In this document: positions 21,521 through 29,071 of the stretch, in pieces
Layout of the letters: each line of letters starts with the position of its first letter
Position numbering within the stretch: the first letter of the stretch is position 1
Notes under the pieces: generated by a model
Databases searched by the model: none
Told to the model about the DNA's origin: nothing
What the model saw: only the letters and a program-made list of their open reading frames with translations
Made by a program: the position numbers and the translations under genes
Source of the DNA: a virus
DNA length: 44,217 bases
Strand: one strand, 5' to 3'
Virus record (IMG/VR): IMGVR_UViG_3300034022_000291
Location: 1 to 44,217 of that record

Positions 21521-21834
21521 TAGCTTTTCCATCCGGTTTCAGGCTGTTGAAAAGAGTGAAGGGTAATCATACAGTCGCAAACATAATCGGTTGTTGCGAG
21601 CCAGCCGAGAATTCTTAATTTCTCAAGGCCGAATCCAATATTCTTAACTTCCATTTCAAATCTTCTTGGGGTTTCGATTGGAAGACCTTCTTCGGACAAG
21701 GTGATAAGAAGCATTAGTTTTGTATCATCGAGATCATTTGTGGAAATAATCGAGGCTTTATAAAGCGTAAGTTCTTGAAGGTTAAGATGCTTGCGCGACT
21801 TTTCTGTGAGGGCGAATGTAACTTCGTATTTCAT
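21520..21834 (-). CDS. Hypothetical protein
   Basis: A 104-residue alpha/beta protein (KYEVTFALTEKSRKHL; DYVCDCMITLHSFQ). It is coupled to both neighbours: 4-nt overlap upstream, TAATG downstream. No family recognised. Confidence 0.58.
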   Translation of the reverse strand: MKYEVTFALTEKSRKHLNLQELTLYKASIISTNDLDDTKLMLLITLSEEGLPIETPRRFEMEVKNIGFGLEKLRILGWLATTDYVCDCMITLHSFQQPETGWKS

Positions 21835-22820
21835 GTTAAGAAATCTTTAATGTTTTGAATGGCTGTGGTTTTTTCAAGGAAAGCTTGTTGGACAAACTGC
21901 CGTTGATGTTTAAGTTCTTCCTCGTAGTTCAATGATGAAACATAATTTGTCAAGCCTTTTGACAATCTTTTTTCATCAATAATGATATTAGGAGATAAGT
22001 TATAGCCGCAGTTTTTAATAGTATTTTCGCATCCAGCGTCGAACAACATAACAACATCATTCATTAAAGACTCATAGAAACGATTCGCCAAGAAAGCGTA
22101 GTTTGAATGAGTGTGCAAATCTTCAATGTAGATCGAGTATTTATATTTGCGTAAATCCTCTTCGTTCTTCTTCCAAGATAACTTTTCAACGTAAGTGCAT
22201 TTGCAGTTGATCGCTTGGAATTTCTTGACGTTTTTTGGCGAGCAAGAAAGAGAAACGCCTTCTGTTAAGAACTTCTCGAAAGAAACTTGGCGGTGCTTGC
22301 GATAAGTGCCGTAATAAATGATGCCGTCCTTGTCGGCAGGATTCGTAGGATTGCGCGTATCCATAATCAAGGAGTTGAGATTGACAGTGAGCCACTCAAT
22401 GATAAAGTCATTCAGCTTTTTGCCCGCGATGTTCTTGTTGAGAATCCAGTGGCGATAACCGCTACGAGGATTATTGCAGATCATGTCATACTTTAATCCA
22501 TGATTGATTACGCCGTAACGAAGAAGCTGATTGTCTTCAATGTCATGGTCGTTAACTAGCCAAACATACCTCGCGTTTGGATTCTTTGTTAGAATCTCGC
22601 GGTAAGGAACATGAGGCATATACGGCGACGCATACGCGCAAATGATTACGTCATACTGGTTGGCTAAGATTTGTGGCAGTTTGTATTCGCCATCCAATAA
22701 GTCTGCGCCGAGTGCCTCGGCCAGAATCAAGCTGTTACGGCAATGAACGATTGATGTATCGTCAAACTCATTTGACAGCGGCTTTCTCTTGCTTGTGCTT
22801 TCGATGATTAAGATTTTCAT
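21831..22820 (-). CDS. Glycosyltransferase-like protein (GT-B type)
   Basis: A 329-residue protein from ATG 22820 (MKILIIESTSKRKPLS), a typical beta-strand start of GT-B enzymes; an ATG nine codons earlier is possible. Later parts fit a two-domain transferase: YDVIICAYASPYMPH, YVWLVNDHDIEDN, a second-domain start DGIIYYGTYRKHRQ, YSIYIEDLHTHSNYAFLANRFYE and a conserved FYESLMNDVVMLFD-x-G end motif. Phages use such enzymes to modify DNA, proteins or host glycans; donor and acceptor are unknown. It overlaps the deaminase gene by 53 nt. Confidence 0.6.
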   Translation of the reverse strand: MKILIIESTSKRKPLSNEFDDTSIVHCRNSLILAEALGADLLDGEYKLPQILANQYDVIICAYASPYMPHVPYREILTKNPNARYVWLVNDHDIEDNQLLRYGVINHGLKYDMICNNPRSGYRHWILNKNIAGKKLNDFIIEWLTVNLNSLIMDTRNPTNPADKDGIIYYGTYRKHRQVSFEKFLTEGVSLSCSPKNVKKFQAINCKCTYVEKLSWKKNEEDLRKYKYSIYIEDLHTHSNYAFLANRFYESLMNDVVMLFDAGCENTIKNCGYNLSPNIIIDEKRLSKGLTNYVSSLNYEEELKHQRQFVQQAFLEKTTAIQNIKDFLT

Positions 22821-23193
22821 TAAATTTTGTGAATTCGCCTTGTTCATTTGAGTAGTAAATTTCTTTGAAAATTACATCGCCCAAAAGCTTTTGGCAGTGT
22901 TTGCAAGGTTTACCCATAGCTATTTTTTCGTTTCTGTCAATACGAAATGTAACTAAAGTATTTTTTGAGTGATCAACCTTGCCAGATTTAATGACGGCGC
23001 ACGCTTCGGCATGGATGCCGCTTCCTTCAAAGTAACCGTACTTTCTGTTTATCGGATGAGACTTATTTGAGTTTCTTCCGATGGAAACGACACGATTCTT
23101 GTGCAGTATAAAAGCAAAATGACGACACCGGATTCCAGTGTCGTCATAGATAATTAGGTTTTTTGCTAGGTTTACGAGACGATCAAACTTCAT
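22768..23193 (-). CDS. Cytidine/deoxycytidylate deaminase-fold protein
   Basis: A 141-residue protein with the zinc-binding motifs of the deaminase superfamily: HAEAC (H61, E63) and PCKHC (C97, C100). The order and spacing fit free-nucleotide or base deaminases such as dCMP/cytidine deaminase; the exact substrate is open. In a phage with its own RNR a role in the dUMP/dTTP supply is the simplest reading. Its C-terminal tail overlaps the glycosyltransferase start. Confidence 0.72.
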   Translation of the reverse strand: MKFDRLVNLAKNLIIYDDTGIRCRHFAFILHKNRVVSIGRNSNKSHPINRKYGYFEGSGIHAEACAVIKSGKVDHSKNTLVTFRIDRNEKIAMGKPCKHCQKLLGDVIFKEIYYSNEQGEFTKFNENLNHRKHKQEKAAVK

Positions 23194-23579
23194 TAGAAGT
23201 TATATCTAATGCGGACTTCGCCGCCTGTGTCAAGGAATTTTGACGGCAATTTAGAATTTAAACGCTTGCCGTTGCTTCCTTCAAACTTGAGCTTAACATC
23301 AACCTTTTTGACGGTGATCTTCGTACCAACTTCAAAGGTGTCCATGTTTTCGCCCTTGTTAAAGGAGTTGACGTATTGGCGACCTTTGCCAACTTCGGCA
23401 TAAACCCAAGGATAAGCTACGCCAACGCGAGCTTCATGGGAATATGTTTGGGTATTCCAGTTAGTAGCGGAGGTGTTATTCTTGGACTCAAGATAAAATG
23501 GGATACCAGCCTGAGCATTGGTAGCCAAAAGAGCTAGAGTTAACGAAACGATGAATAATTTAATTTTGTTCATAATCAT
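23193..23579 (-). CDS. Secreted beta-rich small protein
   Basis: A 128-residue protein with a classic signal peptide (MNKIKLFIVSLTLALLATNAQA, cut after AQA). The mature part alternates polar and hydrophobic residues (EARVGVAYPWVYAEVGKG; VDVKLKFEG) and ends EVRIRYNF, an aromatic C-terminus like outer-membrane beta-barrels, though it is short for a barrel. Together with the curli genes it makes this a region rich in exported proteins. A 17-bp palindrome covers its start codon. Confidence 0.65.
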   Translation of the reverse strand: MIMNKIKLFIVSLTLALLATNAQAGIPFYLESKNNTSATNWNTQTYSHEARVGVAYPWVYAEVGKGRQYVNSFNKGENMDTFEVGTKITVKKVDVKLKFEGSNGKRLNSKLPSKFLDTGGEVRIRYNF

Positions 23580-23588
23580 TATGATTAT
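23572..23588. promoter_or_regulatory. Palindrome over a start codon
   Basis: ATAATCAT-T-ATGATTAT: perfect 8-bp arms around one base, covering the first codons of the secreted-protein gene. Operator or leader hairpin is possible; A/T-richness makes chance occurrence plausible. Confidence 0.3.
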
Positions 23589-23598
23589 TACATTAACT

Positions 23599-24081
23599 TT
23601 AACTTTTTCTATAAATAAGTTTTAAATAAGCATCATTGTCATTTGCTATTTCATTGAAACCGTAAGTATTTAAAAATTTAACGTAGATACTGTATCTTTT
23701 ACGGCTTTTCATTACATTTGCGGCGATCTCTTTGTATTTGAGTTCTTCAAGTTTGTCTTTAAACGCTTGCTGCATCTCTGTAGTTTGGATAACTCGACTG
23801 TCAACGAAAACGTGAGCAATCTCAGCCGATGCTGTTGTAATTGGAGAGATAACGAAAGCGGCAAAAATTCTATCTTTCATGTCTCTGAAAACAAATGAAG
23901 TGATGGCGTTTTTTTGAAGTATCGCGCCGATTTCCCTAAAAAACAAAGAAGGAGCTACTGTTGAAGTAACTCCGAATTTGGATTGCGCTGATATGGCGAG
24001 TTTTAGAACTTCTGGAATGTCGTTTAAATACATTCTAGTTATTTTGAAAGAGTCTATTTTTATATGGTTTTTCTGACTCAT
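23599..24081 (-). CDS. GNAT-like acetyltransferase
   Basis: A 160-residue protein. ITRMYLNDIPEVLKLA (about 14-29) is a usual GNAT start, RIFAAFVISP and AEIAHVFVD (about 70-93) fit strands 3-4, and the end FLNTYGFNEIANDN resembles the last GNAT strands. The acetyl-CoA loop (R/Q-x-x-G-x-G/A) is poorly kept, so activity is uncertain. It is the first gene of the leftward transcript and starts close to a -10 box. Confidence 0.5.
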   Translation of the reverse strand: MSQKNHIKIDSFKITRMYLNDIPEVLKLAISAQSKFGVTSTVAPSLFFREIGAILQKNAITSFVFRDMKDRIFAAFVISPITTASAEIAHVFVDSRVIQTTEMQQAFKDKLEELKYKEIAANVMKSRKRYSIYVKFLNTYGFNEIANDNDAYLKLIYRKS

Positions 24082-24089
24082 GGGTGTAA

Positions 24090-24095
24090 TATAAT
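24090..24095 (+). promoter_or_regulatory. Putative rightward -10 for the tail genes
   Basis: TATAAT, 17 nt before the tail gene start, with A/G-rich sequence AAAGGTAAAAGGA between. A recognisable -35 is missing, so activator dependence or another sigma factor is possible. Confidence 0.38.
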
Positions 24096-24118
24096 CTAAA
24101 GGTAAAAGGAAATGTCAA
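24091..24118 (-). promoter_or_regulatory. Putative leftward promoter of the curli-containing block
   Basis: Minus strand TTGACA (24113-24118) and GATTAT (24091-24096), 16 nt apart; the GNAT-like start lies 9 nt after the -10. The -35 lies inside the first codons of the rightward tail gene, and the -10 overlaps a rightward TATAAT (24090-24095). Confidence 0.5.
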
Positions 24119-25629
24119 GGGAATCTAACCATTTAGTCAATACTGCTCTATTCTCGCTGGAACCATCCGCGCTGCTAGAGTTTTTTGTCATTTACTATGA
24201 TTACGTTAACTTTCCTGATGAGAAACTTTACATTCATGGCGGCACTAATGGAATAGAAGGTTCGGTTTATTGGCAAGGTGAAGAGTATGCGCCATTTCCA
24301 ATTCAAAGTTCTGGGTTTGAGAGTAAAGGCGACGGAACACTTCCTAGACCAAAATTAGCAGTTTCTAATCAAGACTTCTTCGTATCTAACTTAATCAGAA
24401 GATATAACAACTTAGTTGGCGCAAAAGTGGTAAGAAAGCGCACATTTGTTAAATTTCTTGACGATAAAAACTTTTCGCCAACAGCGGCTAAACCACTTGG
24501 AGCTAATCCTTATGGAAGCGCCGATCCAAAAGCGGGCTTAGAAGATCAAGTTTTCTTTATTCTAAGACGCTCTAGTGAAAATAAAGCTGTTGTAGAATTT
24601 GAGTTAGCTTCGCCGCTTGAACTTGATGGAGTAAATTTCCCAAAAAGAATTGTAATGTCTCGTTATTGTTCTTTTCATTATAGAGGTAACGGATGCCGTT
24701 ATATGGGCGCGCCTGTTGCGGACGAGAACGATTTAAGACTTTCTGTTGCAACTGATTTTAGAGCAGGTCTTTTAAAAAGAGTTTACACAACTACTGGTAG
24801 TCCAGATTCTCCAGCAAATTCTTCTGAGTTTACTACCAAAATTGCTCAAGCGACATTCTCTTCTGAATCTGCCGTTAGTTCTGTTACAGTGACAAACGAT
24901 ACTTATGTATTTACTGAATTTCTCGGTTACTTCAAAGTAGATAAAGGGCAAGCTGGAAGCTACTCTCTTGGAGTTGATCCTGATGATGCTGCTGAATTAT
25001 TTATTGATGGCGACGTAATTGCTGGAGATTATGGTAGTGGTCCACAAAATACAACCGCTCCACAAGAAGAAGGAACTATTTTCTTAAAAGAAGGTTATCA
25101 TAGAGTTTTAATTAGATGGTATAATCAAGGAGATGGTGGAGCTTTAACTATTTACTATAAACCGCCAGCGGTTACATCATGGGCAGCTGTTCCTGTTTCT
25201 AGGTACTACTACGATGCGGATGAGGCTTCAACATTAACAAGCGCTCAAAGATTTGGAACAGACTCCGCAATCTCTAGATATGTAGGCATTAATGAATCAA
25301 CTTTTGGTTTATTAGTCAACAGGGACAAATGGATTTCTAACTATAATTACAAAGTTGGCGATTATGTTTATAGAGAAAATCACAATATCAAAGTAACTAA
25401 ATCTGATATTAACGCAATTCCAAATTGGGAGCCGATTCATAAAGTATTTGTTTGCGCTAAAAACCATACATCTAGCAGTACAAAAGATCCATACTTCAAT
25501 AAAGAATATTGGATTCCCGACCAATGCTCCAAGAGTATTAAAGGCTGCAAATTGAGATTTGGAAATCAAGATGGACTTCCTTTTGGCGGATTCCCCGGTA
25601 CAGAAGAATACGGAATGTCTCAACAATAA
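24112..25629 (+). CDS. Lambda gpL-like minor tail protein with inserted domains
   Basis: A 505-residue protein. Residues 1-200 match the minor tail protein L family (FFVIYYDYVNF, FPIQSSGFESKGDGTLPRPKL, RYCSFHYRGNGCRY) and the end matches again (CSKSIKGCKLRFG, LPFGGFPG). The four cysteines C186, C195, C472 and C479 correspond to the family's iron-sulphur cluster ligands. Lambda gpL is about 232 residues; here about 270 residues are inserted between the cysteine pairs. The insert holds a PA14-like domain (about 245-365: DPDDAAELFIDG, EGYHRVLIRWYNQGDGG) and a carbohydrate-binding-like segment (405-468: YKVGDYVYRENHN). It is a tail-tip subunit, first of the L-K-I-J series. Confidence 0.85.
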   Translation: MSRESNHLVNTALFSLEPSALLEFFVIYYDYVNFPDEKLYIHGGTNGIEGSVYWQGEEYAPFPIQSSGFESKGDGTLPRPKLAVSNQDFFVSNLIRRYNNLVGAKVVRKRTFVKFLDDKNFSPTAAKPLGANPYGSADPKAGLEDQVFFILRRSSENKAVVEFELASPLELDGVNFPKRIVMSRYCSFHYRGNGCRYMGAPVADENDLRLSVATDFRAGLLKRVYTTTGSPDSPANSSEFTTKIAQATFSSESAVSSVTVTNDTYVFTEFLGYFKVDKGQAGSYSLGVDPDDAAELFIDGDVIAGDYGSGPQNTTAPQEEGTIFLKEGYHRVLIRWYNQGDGGALTIYYKPPAVTSWAAVPVSRYYYDADEASTLTSAQRFGTDSAISRYVGINESTFGLLVNRDKWISNYNYKVGDYVYRENHNIKVTKSDINAIPNWEPIHKVFVCAKNHTSSSTKDPYFNKEYWIPDQCSKSIKGCKLRFGNQDGLPFGGFPGTEEYGMSQQ

Positions 25630-25631
25630 CC

Positions 25632-25994
25632 ATGAAATCTATTATTGATCACGCAGCTACATCTAGTGTTGAGGTTTGTGGATTCGTCTATATTGAAAAC
25701 GGCGAAATCAAAACTGAACCAGCAAAAAATATCGCTGTTTACGAAAACGACGTATTTGAGATTCATCCTTTAGAAGTTATCAAGCAAATCAAAAGCGGAA
25801 AGCTTGCTGCTATTTATCATACTCATCCAAAGACAGAAGAAGATGAATCTAAATTTGATAGATTCAACTGCGAAAATTCATGTATTCCTTACTTGATTTA
25901 CAGCAAACAAACAGAAAAATTTAATCTTATCGTTCCCAAGGTTCCTCATGTAAATAAAGAGTATATAGAAATGCTCAAAAAATACTATGACTAA
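25632..25994 (+). CDS. Lambda gpK-like tail protein, JAMM domain only
   Basis: A 120-residue protein with an intact JAMM metalloprotease motif: E14 (VEVCGF) and HTHPKTEEDESKFD, exactly H-x-H-x7-S-x2-D. Lambda gpK joins such a domain to an NlpC/P60 cell-wall hydrolase; here the second domain is absent. The place between L- and I-like genes supports a tail-assembly role. It overlaps the next gene by 8 nt. Confidence 0.85.
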   Translation: MKSIIDHAATSSVEVCGFVYIENGEIKTEPAKNIAVYENDVFEIHPLEVIKQIKSGKLAAIYHTHPKTEEDESKFDRFNCENSCIPYLIYSKQTEKFNLIVPKVPHVNKEYIEMLKKYYD

Positions 25995-28900
25995 CGTATA
26001 TTTACATGGAGAGTTGCGTAACTTATTTGGAGAATGTTTTAATTTAAACATTAGTTCTCCAAAAGAAGTATTTTCAGCTATCAACGCTAATAAAAAAAAC
26101 TTTGCTAATACTGTTAAAAAATTAGCTATCAAAGGAGTTTTATACAGAATAGTTATAGATGATGAAGTATTAAGTAATCCTAAAGAGCTTTATATTGAAA
26201 AGGCTCCAAAAGAAATGCACATCGTTCCTGTTGTTTGGGGCGCTGGAAGCAATTCAGGAGGCATATTGATGTTGGCTGCTGGCGTAGCTTTAATCGCAAT
26301 GACTGGAGGACTTGGTTTTGCTGGTTTGGGTATTTTTTCAGCAGGAACCACAGCGGGTGTTGCTGGAGCGGTAGCAACTACAGCGGCTGGTTCTTTAGCT
26401 GGGTTGAGCGGCGCTGTGGCGGCAATAGGAGCTGGATTGGCTATTCAAGGAGTTATGACTTTGTTGTTTCCGCAGCCTAAACCAGACTTTAATCAGGAAG
26501 TAGCTGCTGGCGGCAAATCTTATCTTTTTGGCAACAAACCTAGCAACGTATCTCAAGGACAAGCTGTTCCTGTTGGATATGGAAGATTGTTAGTGGGATC
26601 ATCGCAAATTAGTGCGGCAACCAACCATTATCCATTAGCCACAGACATTAAACAGTTGATGACTCCTGCTGATAAGGCGATCAATGATTATACTGAATTG
26701 GTTTCAGAAGATGAAGCTCCATCTCCTTATAATTTAAATGCCGATGGATTCTCTACCAACCAATCAGCAAACGACTCTGAAAGCGAAACATTCTCAAGCA
26801 TTAATATATTAAACTCCTATATTAATGTTATTACAAGTTCAGCTGCAAAAGTTGCTACTGATCCAGTTGAAGTTATTGTTAAAACAAATGGAGAAGTTGT
26901 ATCTAATCCTGATATATCTACTTACAATCCTGATATTGTTTATGATTGGAAAGAATTGTCCGCGACAAAGAAAGGCGCAATCGCAATAGAAACAGCGTTT
27001 GCGTTTCAAAATGGTTTGGCGTATAGATCGTATGATCCAATTCCATTTCAGTTAAAGACAAAGGCAACAAACGCAATCAATACTTCCGCAAATTACTTTG
27101 TTACATACCCACTTAACACTTTGATAAAATGGGGTCCAACAGAATTTGCTAATTTAAACTTCCCAACATTTGATTCATCGTACAAATTCGTAAAGAAAGA
27201 AGTTACGAAATACCTTCACACAAATTATATTTCTGGAGCGACTATATCAAGTTTGACTGTTACGGTAACAACGAAAACAAATCACGGATATGCGGCTGGA
27301 AACATTGTGGAGGTAACAGGAATAACTGGAAGCCCAAATGTAAATGGATCGAAAACAATAACATCTACTCCAGCATCAAACACTTTTACTTATGTTTTAG
27401 CTAGTGGAACTGGAGACGGCTCATATGCAGCAGCTAATAACGCTACAGCTGTAGTGACGCGTTATTTTGTAGCTACTGAATCAGGATATTCTCCAAAACC
27501 AATTACTGCTGCGACAAGAAATTTAGATACAGTAACGGTAACAAGCTCTTCTCATGGGTTAAGTGTTGGCAACGTTGTAGTCGTTGATGGTTTAACGGGA
27601 ACTGTTTATGCAAACGGAACAAGAACAATTACAGAAGTAGCTACAAATACATTTAAGTTTGTAATCTCAGGAGCAACATCAACGGAAACATACACTACTG
27701 CTTCAACAGCAAATGCGATAAGAGAATCGCAGCCATTTCCTATAGTAAATAACGCAGTCAATACTTCTTTTTGGGCAGAGATAACTGCTCCAGCTTTCCA
27801 GTCAACATATAAAGCATTAAAAGCTAATGCTGGAGTTATTCCAGAATTGGGCGCTTTAGGTGGCGATTGGGCTTCTGCTTGGTCTGTTGTTGCTGGGCCA
27901 TCAACATCTCCAGAAAATAAAACAGATTTTGATTCGCTAATTGATAATTTCCCAGCATATACTGTTCAGGGAGTTTATGATCAAGAGCTGAACATGACTA
28001 ACCTAAGAACAATAACAAGATCAACTCTTGATAGAAACTCTTTAGATAATTATGCGATGGAGTTTTATGGATACTTGTATGTGGAAATGGACAAAACTAA
28101 AGTCATTAACTCTTATGACGCGCAAGAAGGAGTTACTTACGAAATTGTAAAGATAGGCGATACTGGACAATGGGCTGAATTAGGATTAACTGGAGTTGGA
28201 GGCGCTCCAATAATACCGGAACTAGGCATGACGTTCACCAAAAATGCTTCTCTGCCATCTTCTTTGGGAAATGGAAAGATATATCCAGTCAATAAATATT
28301 CATTTAAAATAGACTCAGATGACGCTGCTGATCTTTATCTTGATGGCCAACTCGCAAGTTCTTTTTACGGAAATCACGGATTTGGTATGCAGTTAGTTCC
28401 GCCTCCAGCAATAAATGATTTAAGTTCAACAACTCAAGAAGTTACCCTTACTCTTGGCTATCATCGTTTATATGCAAGGTTTCAAGATGGCATTGGTTCC
28501 GATGGTATTAGTTTGTACAGCAAATCAAAATTAGATGGCGGCTCTTATTCTTCTTACGCATTGATTGCAAAAGATAAATTATTTTATTCAGTTTTAAATG
28601 ATTTAAACGTTTCTAAATCAGCGAAGTTTAGAAGCAAAGTATTGCCGATTGCAGCGTCAGCTATGAAGTTTGGAAGAAAATATAAGATTATTACTTCTGG
28701 TACAACAAACTGGACAGCTATTGGTGCTTCATCTTCTTCAGTTGGAACAGTGTTCTTTAAAACAGCAACATCAGTAACTGGTAGCGGCGGTTTTGTTTTT
28801 GAAGATTTATTAAGTTACGCGCAACAAACTTCCGCTACTTCTAATCGGTTGGTTAGATTTGTATCTCAAAGACCACAAGCCTCAAAATCAGGACTTTCTG

Positions 28901-29070
28901 TATATAACTCTCAATGGCAATGCTCTGCAAAAATAGGAGCTTTAGAATTAAAATCAGCGCCAGTAAAAATTTCTATAACATTTAACGAAACACTTGCAAA
29001 TACATCTGCAAGAGGAGCAATAGATCCAACGTTATCTTATAACGATCCGCCCATAAGAAAAGATAAATAA
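25987..29070 (+). CDS. Lambda gpI-like tail assembly protein with large extension
   Basis: A 1027-residue protein. Residues 1-210 match gpI-type proteins: YLHGELRNLFG, KELYIEKAPKEMHIVPVVWG, a long Gly/Ala hydrophobic stretch (90-160), then LFPQPKPDF and QGQAVPVGYGRLLVGS. Lambda gpI is about 223 residues. The extra 800 residues hold two tandem beta modules (about 414-580, NHGYAAGNIVEVTG and SHGLSVGNVVVVDG), a PA14-like domain (about 768-850: DSDDAADLYLDG, GYHRLYARFQDG) and G-T-T-N-W-type modules. Such parts are usual in receptor-binding proteins, so this one is probably exposed at the tail tip. Confidence 0.75.
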   Translation: MTNVYLHGELRNLFGECFNLNISSPKEVFSAINANKKNFANTVKKLAIKGVLYRIVIDDEVLSNPKELYIEKAPKEMHIVPVVWGAGSNSGGILMLAAGVALIAMTGGLGFAGLGIFSAGTTAGVAGAVATTAAGSLAGLSGAVAAIGAGLAIQGVMTLLFPQPKPDFNQEVAAGGKSYLFGNKPSNVSQGQAVPVGYGRLLVGSSQISAATNHYPLATDIKQLMTPADKAINDYTELVSEDEAPSPYNLNADGFSTNQSANDSESETFSSINILNSYINVITSSAAKVATDPVEVIVKTNGEVVSNPDISTYNPDIVYDWKELSATKKGAIAIETAFAFQNGLAYRSYDPIPFQLKTKATNAINTSANYFVTYPLNTLIKWGPTEFANLNFPTFDSSYKFVKKEVTKYLHTNYISGATISSLTVTVTTKTNHGYAAGNIVEVTGITGSPNVNGSKTITSTPASNTFTYVLASGTGDGSYAAANNATAVVTRYFVATESGYSPKPITAATRNLDTVTVTSSSHGLSVGNVVVVDGLTGTVYANGTRTITEVATNTFKFVISGATSTETYTTASTANAIRESQPFPIVNNAVNTSFWAEITAPAFQSTYKALKANAGVIPELGALGGDWASAWSVVAGPSTSPENKTDFDSLIDNFPAYTVQGVYDQELNMTNLRTITRSTLDRNSLDNYAMEFYGYLYVEMDKTKVINSYDAQEGVTYEIVKIGDTGQWAELGLTGVGGAPIIPELGMTFTKNASLPSSLGNGKIYPVNKYSFKIDSDDAADLYLDGQLASSFYGNHGFGMQLVPPPAINDLSSTTQEVTLTLGYHRLYARFQDGIGSDGISLYSKSKLDGGSYSSYALIAKDKLFYSVLNDLNVSKSAKFRSKVLPIAASAMKFGRKYKIITSGTTNWTAIGASSSSVGTVFFKTATSVTGSGGFVFEDLLSYAQQTSATSNRLVRFVSQRPQASKSGLSVYNSQWQCSAKIGALELKSAPVKISITFNETLANTSARGAIDPTLSYNDPPIRKDK

Positions 29071-29071
29071 G

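Noticed and set aside
26235-26480. A W/G/R-rich 81-aa rightward frame
   Set aside because: Shifted reading of the Gly/Ala-rich hydrophobic stretch of the I-like protein.
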